Source: Marinobacter sp. (GTDB lineage Bacteria; Pseudomonadota; Gammaproteobacteria; Pseudomonadales; Oleiphilaceae). From it: a DNA stretch of 64,000 bases. How positions within the stretch are numbered: position 1 is the first letter of the stretch; the number at the start of each line of letters is the position of its first letter. Positions 21,459 through 30,235 of this stretch are shown piece by piece. The stretch spans positions 1-64,000 of the forward strand of contig JAGPVT010000052.1 of the NCBI GenBank assembly GCA_018066865.1. Reading direction: 5' to 3'. A program made the translations under genes and the position numbers. The notes beneath the pieces were generated by a model. That model did not search any database. It saw only the letters and a program-made list of their open reading frames with translations, and had not been told where the DNA came from.

Positions 21459-21650
21459 TTACATGGGAGGGTGTTCACGTTCAGCCAATTCGCTTTTTCG
21501 TTTTCTCCTCGATTCTCCGTGCAAGTTCAGTCTGTGGGCATTGTGCATTAGTCGGTCCAGGGTGACATCAGGATCGTGGTTGTAGGCTACCAGATAGGTC
21601 TTGATCGAAGCCCCAAGTTCACGAGTGCTACGATGAGAGCTTCGTTTGAT
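21459..21650 (-). pseudogene. Chimeric transposase/IstB tail remnant
   Basis: Minus-strand reading YLRWIKRSSHRSTRELGASIKTYLVAYNHDPDVTLDRLMHNAHRLNLHGESRRKRKSELAEREHPPM*; second half resembles the IstB C-terminus, first half a transposase C-terminus. Confidence 0.6.
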
Positions 21651-21683
21651 CCACCGCAGGTACGGTTCCGTATACGGCGGTTC
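21651..21683 (-). ncRNA. Group II intron domain-V-like motif (remnant)
   Basis: Minus strand GAACCGCCGTATACGGAACCGTACCTGCGGTGG, matching the motif usually found just after bacterial group II intron ORFs. Confidence 0.6.
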
Positions 21684-21704
21684 ACTGTTGGCTCTGAAGC
21701 CGGT

Positions 21705-21905
21705 TCATCGTATCCAGCCGTCCAGCGCTTCTACCGAGCGCTTTGAGTCGGTCAGGCGATAGTAGTTCGCCCACCCTCGTAGCACCGGCTTTAGCTTCCG
21801 GATGGTGGTTGGCAGCGACTGCCCCCGTGATCGTTTGAGCAACTGGCACTTTTCTCCGTGTTGGCCTTCAAGCGCAGAGGCGTTTCCAGCTAGTGGTTCT
21901 CCTTA
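21705..21905 (-). pseudogene. Group II intron reverse transcriptase/maturase C-terminal remnant
   Basis: LKRSRGQSLPTTIRKLKPVLRGWANYYRLTDSKRSVEALDGWIR* preceded in another frame by TPLRLKANTEKSAS. Confidence 0.75.
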
Positions 21906-22008
21906 CCGGGCCCACCGATGACCTGCACCCCCAGGTCATCGGGCCAGCACCGCCTGTACCGGAACAGCGCCCGTCAAGGCGCTACGCGCCATGCCTGGCG
22001 CACCAAAC

Positions 22009-22034
22009 AAAAAAACACCGGGCAGGGCCCGGTG
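22009..22034 (-). terminator. Rho-independent terminator downstream of tctA
   Basis: Minus strand CACCGGGCCCTGCCCGGTGTTTTTTTG. Confidence 0.8.
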
Positions 22035-22076
22035 CAACATCACTCATTTATCCGCCATAGCAGGTTATCGGAGCGC

Positions 22077-23603
22077 CTAATCGCTCGTCGGCCCTTCCTT
22101 GATGGCAGAGCGCATGCGCTGGCGCAGTAACGGCCCGAACACAGTCGGCAACACCAGGCCCAGACCGGCCACCAGCCACAAACCAATGGCCAGAGGGCTT
22201 GACCATAGAGTCATCCAGTCGCCGTCTGACAGAATCAGCGCGTGGCCCAGGTTTTTCTCCATCTCCGGCCCCAACAGCAGGCCCAGAATAATGGGCACCA
22301 TGGGAATATCCAGCTTGCGCAGAATGAACCCGCCAACCCCGAACACAATCATGAAGTACAGATCAAAGGTGCTGTGGCTTATGGAGTAAATACCCACAAA
22401 CGCCACCATGGTCACAATCGGCAGCAGGTACATCGGCGGCACGGATAACAGCCGCACAAATACTCCGATCATCGGAATGTTCAGCACGAGCAGCAATACG
22501 TTACCGATCAACAATGCAGCGATCACGCCCCACACAATGTCGGCGTTCTGGGTGAACATCAACGGTCCTGGCGTGATGTTCAGGGAAATCAACATGGCCA
22601 ACAATACCGCTGTGGTACCACTGCCTGGCACACCCAGAGTCAACATCGGCACCAGAGCGCCAGACGCCGCGCCATTGTTCCCTGCTTCCGGCGCCACTAC
22701 GCCCCGAATATCACCTTCGCCAAAGCGGCCTTTTTTTCCCAACACTGATTTTTCCAGGGTGTAGCTGATGAAGCTGCCTAGCGATGCACCGGCACCCGGC
22801 AAAACCCCGGCAATAAAGCCCAGTAAGCCACCACGAAGCTGGGTAGGAAGTGTTGACACAACTTCTTTAAAGGTCAACGTCAGCTTGCCCACTTCCACTT
22901 TGCGGCGGCCTTTGCCCATTCGTGCTTCTACAAAAAACAGCAGCTCGGATATGGCAAACAGACCGACAATCGCCAGAATGAAGTCGATGCCTTCATACAG
23001 CTCCAGCACACCACCGGTGTAACGCTGGGTGCCGGTGGAGATATCGATACCCACGGTGGAGATCATGATACCCAACGCCGCGGCAATCACCGTTTTCATC
23101 GGGTTTTTACCCGTTATACCGCCCAGGGTGGCGAACGCCAGCAAAAACAGAGCGAAGTATTCCGCCGGCCCGAAGGTCAACGCAAAGCGCGCCAGCACAG
23201 GCGCCAGCATGATCAGCCCGATGGTACCAATCAGGCTGCCCGCAAAAGACGCAATCGCCGAAATGGCCAGGGCATCCGCCGCACGACCTTGTTGCGCCAT
23301 GGGGTAGCCGTCCAGGCAGGTCATCATGGCCGGCTCATCGCCCGGAATGTTCAGCAGAATGGAGGAAATCCGCCCACCGTACATGGCGCCGGCGTACACC
23401 GACGTGAGCAGAATCATCGCGGTTTCCGGTGGCAGTCCCAGGGTGAAGGCCAGCGGAATCAGAATGGCAACGCCATTAGCCGGGCCCAGGCCAGGCAAGC
23501 AGCCAATCAGGGTGCCCACAAAGGCGCCGAACAGCGCAAACATCAGGTTGTAGGGCGTTAACGCCACGGCAAACCCGTCTATCAAAAAGCCAATGGTCTC
23601 CAT
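22077..23603 (-). CDS. tctA: Tripartite tricarboxylate transporter large membrane subunit TctA
   Basis: 508 aa; GALVGTLIGCLPGLGPANGVAILIPLAFTLGLPPETAMILLTSVYAGAMYGGRISSILLNIPGDEPAMMTCLDGYPMA. Confidence 0.97.
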   Translation of the reverse strand: METIGFLIDGFAVALTPYNLMFALFGAFVGTLIGCLPGLGPANGVAILIPLAFTLGLPPETAMILLTSVYAGAMYGGRISSILLNIPGDEPAMMTCLDGYPMAQQGRAADALAISAIASFAGSLIGTIGLIMLAPVLARFALTFGPAEYFALFLLAFATLGGITGKNPMKTVIAAALGIMISTVGIDISTGTQRYTGGVLELYEGIDFILAIVGLFAISELLFFVEARMGKGRRKVEVGKLTLTFKEVVSTLPTQLRGGLLGFIAGVLPGAGASLGSFISYTLEKSVLGKKGRFGEGDIRGVVAPEAGNNGAASGALVPMLTLGVPGSGTTAVLLAMLISLNITPGPLMFTQNADIVWGVIAALLIGNVLLLVLNIPMIGVFVRLLSVPPMYLLPIVTMVAFVGIYSISHSTFDLYFMIVFGVGGFILRKLDIPMVPIILGLLLGPEMEKNLGHALILSDGDWMTLWSSPLAIGLWLVAGLGLVLPTVFGPLLRQRMRSAIKEGPTSD

Positions 23604-23605
23604 GG

Positions 23606-24052
23606 TCAGAAGCCTCCCAACAGGCCGGTGGGCAGACTCAACGACAGGCCATAATTAAACAGCCCAAACACCACGATGGCGCTGATCAAACCGGTTACAA
23701 ATGCCCGCGTTGGTGGTGCGCCCATGCGCCAGCTCATGGTGCCAACGGCCAGGGTAGTGGAAATAATGAAGCCCAAGGGTTCCAGCAGCAGCGCATACAC
23801 CACCAGTACGATGATCGAGATCACCAACTCCAGAGCCGATTTGCCCAGCGGCCACTGGGCATCGGGATCCGGTTTGATCATTAGATACAAACTGCTCCCC
23901 ACCAGCACGACAGCCAGGATGGTGGGAAAGGTTTCAGGCCCTACCCCCTCGGCACCGCCGAAGGGTTCAGGCCATTGCTGCGCTACCCAGCCGTAGGCAA
24001 CCGCCAGCACCAGCAGGCACAAGCCCAGAATACGGTCGCTCATGCTGGTCAT
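23606..24052 (-). CDS. tctB: Tripartite tricarboxylate transporter small subunit TctB
   Basis: 148 aa, 4 TM, between tctA and tctC. Confidence 0.9.
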   Translation of the reverse strand: MTSMSDRILGLCLLVLAVAYGWVAQQWPEPFGGAEGVGPETFPTILAVVLVGSSLYLMIKPDPDAQWPLGKSALELVISIIVLVVYALLLEPLGFIISTTLAVGTMSWRMGAPPTRAFVTGLISAIVVFGLFNYGLSLSLPTGLLGGF

Positions 24053-25032
24053 TTCAACAGACCGATTTCCCGGGACAGGTTTTCAATGTCCTGTACCTGA
24101 TTGGTTACAAAGCTCTCAAACTCGCCGGCTTTGGGGTGAAACGGAATCAAACCATTGCTTTTCATCACCGCTTTCCACTCTTCGCTGGCGTACAGGGTGT
24201 CGATCGCCTCTACCCAGTACTGCTGGGCTTCTTTGGAAGCGCCTTTGGGCATATAGAAACCGCGCCAGTTAGGGCCAACCGCATCAATACCCTGCTCTTT
24301 AGCGGTCGGAATGTCGCTGAACTTACCCGGCAGACGCTCTTCGGCTAGCACCGCCAGCACACGCAAATCACCGGACTCCATAAAGCCGGTGGCTTCAGAC
24401 ACATCACCGGTGAAGGCATCCACCTGACCACCCACCACCTGGGTCATGGCTTCGCCGCCGTTGTTGTACGACAGGTAAGGAATGGACGGCAGTTTTTCAG
24501 CGCCCGCCGCTTTTGCCGCGATCAGCACTTTCAGGTGATCCCAACCGCCGCGGGCACTGCCGCCGGCAAATTTGACCGCGCGTGGGTTTTCTTTCAGCGC
24601 GTCCATCAACTGGTTCAGGTTTTCATACTTGGAATTTTTGCTCACGGCGATAATGCCGTAGTCTGCACCCAGCGCACCGATCCACTTCACCATGGAAGCA
24701 TCCATGCCCGGGAACTGCTTTTGCGCCAGGCGAGTGGTGGTGGCGGTCGATGCCGCAACGATCAGCTTGTCATCGTTTTTACGCTTGCTGACGGTATGGG
24801 CATAAGCCACGCCGCCACCGGCACCGGCCATATTCACAGTTTGTACCGAGCCCTCTACCAGCTTGAGCTGCTGCATCACATTGCCGACGCTGCGGCAGGT
24901 AAAGTCCCAGCCACCGCCCGGATCAGCCGGTGCCAGGCATTCCACTTTACCGCTGGGCTGCCACGCCATAGCAGACATGCTGAAGGCGGCTGCAGCCGCA
25001 AATACCAGAGTTCGTTTGATAAACATACACAT
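24049..25032 (-). CDS. tctC: Tripartite tricarboxylate transporter substrate-binding protein TctC
   Basis: Signal peptide; VECLAPADPGGGWDFTCRSVGNVMQQLKLV; Bug-family fold motifs; start at internal Met. Confidence 0.95.
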   Translation of the reverse strand: MCMFIKRTLVFAAAAAFSMSAMAWQPSGKVECLAPADPGGGWDFTCRSVGNVMQQLKLVEGSVQTVNMAGAGGGVAYAHTVSKRKNDDKLIVAASTATTTRLAQKQFPGMDASMVKWIGALGADYGIIAVSKNSKYENLNQLMDALKENPRAVKFAGGSARGGWDHLKVLIAAKAAGAEKLPSIPYLSYNNGGEAMTQVVGGQVDAFTGDVSEATGFMESGDLRVLAVLAEERLPGKFSDIPTAKEQGIDAVGPNWRGFYMPKGASKEAQQYWVEAIDTLYASEEWKAVMKSNGLIPFHPKAGEFESFVTNQVQDIENLSREIGLLK

Positions 25033-25098
25033 CGCCTCATTGTTGTTTTCAGAAAGAAGAGTAAAAGGCAATGCGTAGTTGCTGAAGCTTGCGGGCGT

Positions 25099-25128
25099 AA
25101 TGCATATAAGAAAACTACTGTGCATTAT
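25099..25128. promoter_or_regulatory. Inverted repeat in the tctC / sensor-kinase divergent promoter region
   Basis: TAATGCA-N16-TGCATTA. Confidence 0.45.
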
Positions 25129-25219
25129 GTACATAAAATTTACGAGCAAACAGTGTAGCCGTGTTTTACTCTGATCAAACCGGGCGCGCGGCGCTGATGA
25201 ATGAATCTAACAAAAGCCT

Positions 25220-26848
25220 ATGCCTGCAAAACGACGCACAAAACTCAAAACCCGCATGATTCTCACCCTAGGCCTAGTGAGTGCGCTGCAAGCGGTGTTC
25301 ATTGGCGTGTTTGCCGGTTACTACCTGAGCGAATCCTTGTACAACGAAATTGGCCAGCGTGCGTTGATGGTGGCCAAGACCATTGCCGCCAGCCCCACAG
25401 TTATCCGTGGCATCCAGCAACGGGACGTTGGCGCCCTCAACACCCTCACCCACACTCTGGCCACCACCAACGAAGCCTTGTTTATCGTGATTGGTGATCA
25501 CAACGCCGTTCGCCTGGCACACCCCTCACCCGAACGCATTGGCCGCTCCATGGCTGACGACGAGGGCGACTACGGCCGCCGCGCACTGGTGGAGGGCCAA
25601 GGCTATATCTCCCGCGCGCTGGGCAATCTGGGCGAATCCATGCGCGGCAAAGCACCGGTGTTCGAGCCTGCCAGCGGCGCTATTATTGGCATCGTGTCGG
25701 TGGGTTACAGTGTGCGCCAGGTGGAAGCCACGGTGCAGCGTTATAATTTCGTGCTTTACGGGATTCTCGGCATCGTCTTGCTAATCAGTATTCTGGCGGC
25801 AGTGGTGATTGCCAGCCGTTTCAAGCGCGCCATTTTTGGCCTGGAACCGGAGGAAATCGCAGGTCTGTTCCAGGAACGCAGCGCCACCTTACAATCGGTG
25901 CGCGAGGGCATCATTGCCATCAACCGCGACGGCATTATCACCACGGTGAATCGCGCCGCTCTGACCACCCTGGGGCTAAACTCCGACGTCCCGGTGGCCG
26001 GGCGCCCAATTTGGGAAATACTGCCAGAAAGCGATCTAATGTCGGTTTTGGCCACCGGCACACCGGATTTCGATCGCGAAGTTTGGCTACGCAACCGCCA
26101 GATGGTGGTCAACCGGTTGCCCATGCGCCAGGGCGACGACATCATTGGCGTGGTGGCCAGCTTTCGCCTGCGCAACGAATTGGATCAGGTTAGCCAGCAA
26201 CTGACCCGCATCCAGCAATACGCCGACACCCTACGCAGCCAGACCCACGAATATTCCAACAAGCTGCACACCATCGCCGGGCTGATTCAGTTGGGTGCTT
26301 ACACCGACGCTCTGGGCCTGATCGGCAGCGAAGTCAGCAGCCATCAGGCGCTGATCCATCTGCTGCTGGAAGCCGTTCCCGACCCCATTATTGCAGGCTG
26401 CCTGCTGGGCAAACACAACCGTGCGCGGGAAATGGGCCTGCACCTGGATATAGATCCGCACAGCCAGATGACCGATCTGCCGGACAACCTGCCCCGCGAG
26501 CAACTGGTGAGCGTACTGGGCAATCTGATTGATAACGCTCTGGAAGCCACCCGCCACCACACCGGCGCCCACGGCCGGGTGCAACTGTCGATGACCGATC
26601 TGGGCCATGAGCTTATTTTCGAGGTAGAGGACCAGGGGCCGGGCATTGCTCCAGAGGTGCATCACAGAATCTTTGAAAAGGGCGTTACCAGCAAAGCCGG
26701 CGGCGAACACGGTTTCGGATTGCACCTGGTGGCCCAGTTTCTGGACGTCTGGGGCGGCTCGGTAACGGTGGAAAACCTGAGCACCTCCGGCGGCAGCCGT
26801 TTCACTTTATACTTACCAAAAACATCCACCGGTAGGAGCCAGCCTTGA
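25220..26848 (+). CDS. CitA/DcuS-type sensor histidine kinase
   Basis: Periplasmic IGDHNAVRLAHPSPERIGRSM (CitA-like ligand motif), PAS, SQTHEYSNKLHTIAGLIQLG H-box, HATPase_c. Confidence 0.92.
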   Translation: MPAKRRTKLKTRMILTLGLVSALQAVFIGVFAGYYLSESLYNEIGQRALMVAKTIAASPTVIRGIQQRDVGALNTLTHTLATTNEALFIVIGDHNAVRLAHPSPERIGRSMADDEGDYGRRALVEGQGYISRALGNLGESMRGKAPVFEPASGAIIGIVSVGYSVRQVEATVQRYNFVLYGILGIVLLISILAAVVIASRFKRAIFGLEPEEIAGLFQERSATLQSVREGIIAINRDGIITTVNRAALTTLGLNSDVPVAGRPIWEILPESDLMSVLATGTPDFDREVWLRNRQMVVNRLPMRQGDDIIGVVASFRLRNELDQVSQQLTRIQQYADTLRSQTHEYSNKLHTIAGLIQLGAYTDALGLIGSEVSSHQALIHLLLEAVPDPIIAGCLLGKHNRAREMGLHLDIDPHSQMTDLPDNLPREQLVSVLGNLIDNALEATRHHTGAHGRVQLSMTDLGHELIFEVEDQGPGIAPEVHHRIFEKGVTSKAGGEHGFGLHLVAQFLDVWGGSVTVENLSTSGGSRFTLYLPKTSTGRSQP

Positions 26849-27540
26849 CCCCCATCCGACTTCTGATTGCTGAAGACGACCGCCAGATTGCGGAAATTCA
26901 GCGCCGCTTTATCCAGCGCCTGGAGCAGGTTGAGCTGTGCGGTATCGCCCACACCCTGGCCGATGCACGGGAACAGGCCGACGTGCTGCAGCCCGACCTG
27001 ATCCTACTGGACGTGTACTTTCCCGATGGCAGCGGACTGGATTTGCTGCGGGAATTGCGCGCCAGTGGCCGCAGCAGCGATGTGATCCTGATCACCGCCG
27101 CTAAAGAAGTCGACACCTTGCGCAGCGCGCTGCGCGGCGGGGTGTTTGATTACATTCTGAAACCGCTGGTGTTTGAGCGCCTGGAAGAAGCCATCAATCG
27201 CTTCTGCGATCATCTTGAGCGCCTGTCAGCGCTGAAGCATTTGGGCCAGAACGAGGTCGACGCCTTGCTCCCGCGCAACGTTGACGACAGTGGTAACGAC
27301 AGCCATCATCGGCTGCCCAAAGGTATTGATGTGATCACGCTGGACAAGATTCGCCAGGTAATTGCTGACGGCAAGCCCTGGAGTGCAGAGGAAGTGGGTC
27401 GCGCCATGGGTGCGTCACGCACCACGGCCAGGCGCTACCTGGAATACCTGACCGGCACAGGAACCCTGGCGGCCGAGGTTAGTTACGGCAGTATTGGCCG
27501 ACCGGAGCGGCGCTATCAAATGCAGCGCCTACCGACCTGA
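26845..27540 (+). CDS. CitB/DcuR-type response regulator
   Basis: [43 protein letters not shown]-terminal HTH; overlaps kinase stop (TTG start). Confidence 0.9.
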   Translation: MTPIRLLIAEDDRQIAEIQRRFIQRLEQVELCGIAHTLADAREQADVLQPDLILLDVYFPDGSGLDLLRELRASGRSSDVILITAAKEVDTLRSALRGGVFDYILKPLVFERLEEAINRFCDHLERLSALKHLGQNEVDALLPRNVDDSGNDSHHRLPKGIDVITLDKIRQVIADGKPWSAEEVGRAMGASRTTARRYLEYLTGTGTLAAEVSYGSIGRPERRYQMQRLPT

Positions 27541-27697
27541 GCGATATCCTGCCTGGCTCGATAATTCCAGCCAAGCAGAACAGCAACCCGTTACAACTGC
27601 TTCTGCGCCCGCGAGAAATGCGCTCAGGGTCCGATCACTTCCGGCAGCACGCTGAAGAACGGGTGTCCCGCTCATACGTTTTGACGCCCGCGCCGGG

Positions 27698-28588
27698 TTA
27701 GGCCAGCCTGCGCAGCCATTGCGCCACAGCCTGCCCGATTTCGACCGGAGAGTCTTCCTGGACAAAATGGCTGCCCTTGACGGTGACTTCGGTCTGGTTG
27801 GGCCAGCTTCGGCAAAACTCCCTTGGTCGTCCGGTCAGGATGGAACCCGGATCGCAGTTGATAAACAGTTTCGGCAGGTCGGCATTGGATGCCAGCCATT
27901 TTCCGTAGCTCTCCACCAGCGCCGCCATGGCGGCAGGTTCGCCGTCAATCGGGATTTGTCTGGGCCAGTTAAGGGTGGGCTGCCGGTCGTCAGGCTGCGT
28001 AAACGGCGCGCGGTAATGATCCATTTCGGCTTCGCTTAACGTGCGCAGAACCGAGTTGGGCAGCACACCTTCAACGAACAGGTTACGTTTCAGGACGAGC
28101 TCCTCGCCTTTCTCCGACCGGAACCCCTGGAATATGCCACGCGCACTCTCGGGCCAGTCCTCCCAACGTACCGGGCATACGATCGCTTCCATATAGGCAA
28201 TGCCACGCACGCATTCGGGGTGCTGCTGCGCCCAGTAAAACCCCAGGCCGCTGCCCCAGTCATGCAGAACAAGCGTTACCTTGCGGTTGGCACCTAGGGT
28301 CTGCAACAGACCGTCCAGATAATCGTATGCCACCTGGAAGGAGTAGCGGTCAGGACCCTCGCTGGCAGGCAGTTTTTCAGAGTCGCCCTGGCCGATCAGG
28401 TCGGGAGCGATAACCCGCCCCAAGTCTTGTAATTGTGGGATAACGTTGCGCCAAAGGTAGGACGATGTCGGGTTGCCATGCAGCAGGACAATGGGATCAC
28501 CCTCGCCAGTGTCCACGTAGGCCAGCTGTCTGCCTTTGACGGTGGCATAGTGTTTTGCATGGGGCATGTCGGGGCTAATCATAAACAC
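27698..28588 (-). CDS. dhaA: Haloalkane dehalogenase (alpha/beta hydrolase)
   Basis: [64 protein letters not shown]: nucleophile Asp, halide-binding Asn/Trp and catalytic His contexts. Confidence 0.88.
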   Translation of the reverse strand: MFMISPDMPHAKHYATVKGRQLAYVDTGEGDPIVLLHGNPTSSYLWRNVIPQLQDLGRVIAPDLIGQGDSEKLPASEGPDRYSFQVAYDYLDGLLQTLGANRKVTLVLHDWGSGLGFYWAQQHPECVRGIAYMEAIVCPVRWEDWPESARGIFQGFRSEKGEELVLKRNLFVEGVLPNSVLRTLSEAEMDHYRAPFTQPDDRQPTLNWPRQIPIDGEPAAMAALVESYGKWLASNADLPKLFINCDPGSILTGRPREFCRSWPNQTEVTVKGSHFVQEDSPVEIGQAVAQWLRRLA

Positions 28589-28799
28589 TCCTTACGCGTG
28601 GTCAGATTAAGTCGAAGTGGCTCCGTCAGCATAAGACAGTCTCCCTTTGGGGAGCAATCACCCGACGATATCCACCCTATAACCATTAGCCCGGGGGAGT
28701 GTTCGGGTTCGAACTCAGGGCAGAATTCAAACGGTACTAATAGCGGGTAACCACCAGGGGGCCACACTACCGCCCAATTCAGTGCACGTTTAAGAAATG

Positions 28800-28816
28800 T
28801 GCATTCATTAAGTGCA
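28800..28816 (+). promoter_or_regulatory. Putative NtrC-type enhancer site
   Basis: TGCAT-N7-GTGCA (TGCATTCATTAAGTGCA), one mismatch to TGCAC-N7-GTGCA; overlapping TGCAC...GTGCA just upstream. Confidence 0.5.
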
Positions 28817-28890
28817 GAAATGTTGTTCAAGCCCTCAATTTGACGCCTCGGTATCCTGCCAACCCCCCAATTTCATTGATCTGCATTGTT

Positions 28891-28907
28891 CTGGAACATT
28901 TATTGCT
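28891..28907 (+). promoter_or_regulatory. Putative sigma54 promoter for amt
   Basis: CTGGAACATTTATTGCT vs YTGGCACGNNNNTTGCW; GG/GC at -24/-12 spacing. Confidence 0.6.
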
Positions 28908-28978
28908 TATTCTGCACTCTACTAATGCACGCACAGCCCGCCAAAGGCTGATAACCAGAACATCAGGAGAGCAAACCT

Positions 28979-30187
28979 GTGGACCTCACGAGTGCAGTAC
29001 ACACCCTGACTGAAAGCGCCAACACATTGTTCATTCTTATCGGCGCCATCATGGTACTGGCGATGCACGCCGGCTTTGCCTTCCTTGAAGTGGGCACGGT
29101 GCGACATAAAAACCAGGTCAACGCCCTGGTTAAAATCATGACCGACTTCGGCGTCTCCGCAGTGCTCTATTTCTTTGTCGGTTACTACATAGCCTACGGC
29201 AGCCATTTCATGGTCGGAGCCGCTGAACTTACAGCCAATAACGGTTACGAACTGGTCAAGTTCTTCTTCCTGATGACCTTTGCCGCAGCGATCCCGGCCA
29301 TCGTCTCCGGCGGCGTTGCCGAGCGCGCAAAGTTCTACCCCATGTTGATCGCTTCCGGCCTGATTGTCGGGCTGGTTTATCCGTTCTTCGAGGGACTGAT
29401 CTGGAACGGTAACTATGGTTTTCAGAGCTGGCTGGAGAACCAGTTTGGTGCCGCATTCCATGACTTCGCCGGCTCCGTTGTGGTGCACGCTATGGGTGGC
29501 TGGGTCGCACTGGCCGCTATCCTCCTGCTTGGCGCCCGAAAAGGACGCTATCGCAATGGCCGCGTGGTGGCCTTTGCCCCATCGAACATTCCTTTCCTGG
29601 CTCTGGGTGCCTGGATCCTGACCGTCGGCTGGTTTGGCTTTAACGTCATGTCTGCGCAGACCCTTGATGGCATCAGTGGTCTGGTAGCTGTGAACAGTCT
29701 CATGGCTATGGTTGGTGGCATTCTGGTCGCCATGGTGGTGGGCAAAAAAGATCCCGGCTTTATTCACAACGGGCCACTGGCCGGCTTGGTCGCTGTGTGC
29801 GCAGGCTCCGACCTTATGCACCCCGTTGGTGCTCTTGTTACAGGCGCCGTAGCCGGCGGTGTTTTCGTTTATCTGTTCGAATGGGCCCAGGACAAGATCG
29901 AGCGCCTGGATGATGTTCTGGGCGTGTGGCCTCTGCATGGCGTTTGTGGTGTCTGGGGCGCAATTGCCTGCGGTATCTTTGGTCAGGAGGCCCTGGGCGG
30001 ACTCGGTGGTGTAAGCCTGATGTCCCAGATCATCGGCGCCGTTGCAGGCGTGATCGTGGCCTTTGTTGGCGGCTTTATCGTCTATGGGGCGGTGAATGCC
30101 ATCTCAGGCCTGCGCCTGACCGAGGAAGAAGAGTTCAACGGTGCGGACATCAGTGTTCACCGTATCGGCGCGACCGCGGTCGAATAA
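28979..30187 (+). CDS. amt: Ammonium transporter
   Basis: 402 aa, GTG start; MHAGFAFLEVGTVRHKNQVNALVKIMTDFGVSAVLYFFVGY; DDVLGVWPLHGVCGVWGAIACGIFG. Confidence 0.95.
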   Translation: MDLTSAVHTLTESANTLFILIGAIMVLAMHAGFAFLEVGTVRHKNQVNALVKIMTDFGVSAVLYFFVGYYIAYGSHFMVGAAELTANNGYELVKFFFLMTFAAAIPAIVSGGVAERAKFYPMLIASGLIVGLVYPFFEGLIWNGNYGFQSWLENQFGAAFHDFAGSVVVHAMGGWVALAAILLLGARKGRYRNGRVVAFAPSNIPFLALGAWILTVGWFGFNVMSAQTLDGISGLVAVNSLMAMVGGILVAMVVGKKDPGFIHNGPLAGLVAVCAGSDLMHPVGALVTGAVAGGVFVYLFEWAQDKIERLDDVLGVWPLHGVCGVWGAIACGIFGQEALGGLGGVSLMSQIIGAVAGVIVAFVGGFIVYGAVNAISGLRLTEEEEFNGADISVHRIGATAVE

Positions 30188-30235
30188 GCACGCGGGCTTA
30201 CACACCCTGCAAAGGGGCTATTTGAACTAACCGGT

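Noticed and set aside
28579-28830. 83-aa minus-strand ORF upstream of the dehalogenase
   Set aside because: No recognisable motif; overlaps the putative amt regulatory region; coding status unsupported
28922-29938. 338-aa minus-strand ORF
   Set aside because: Antisense shadow of amt; His/Asp/Gln-rich with no family motif
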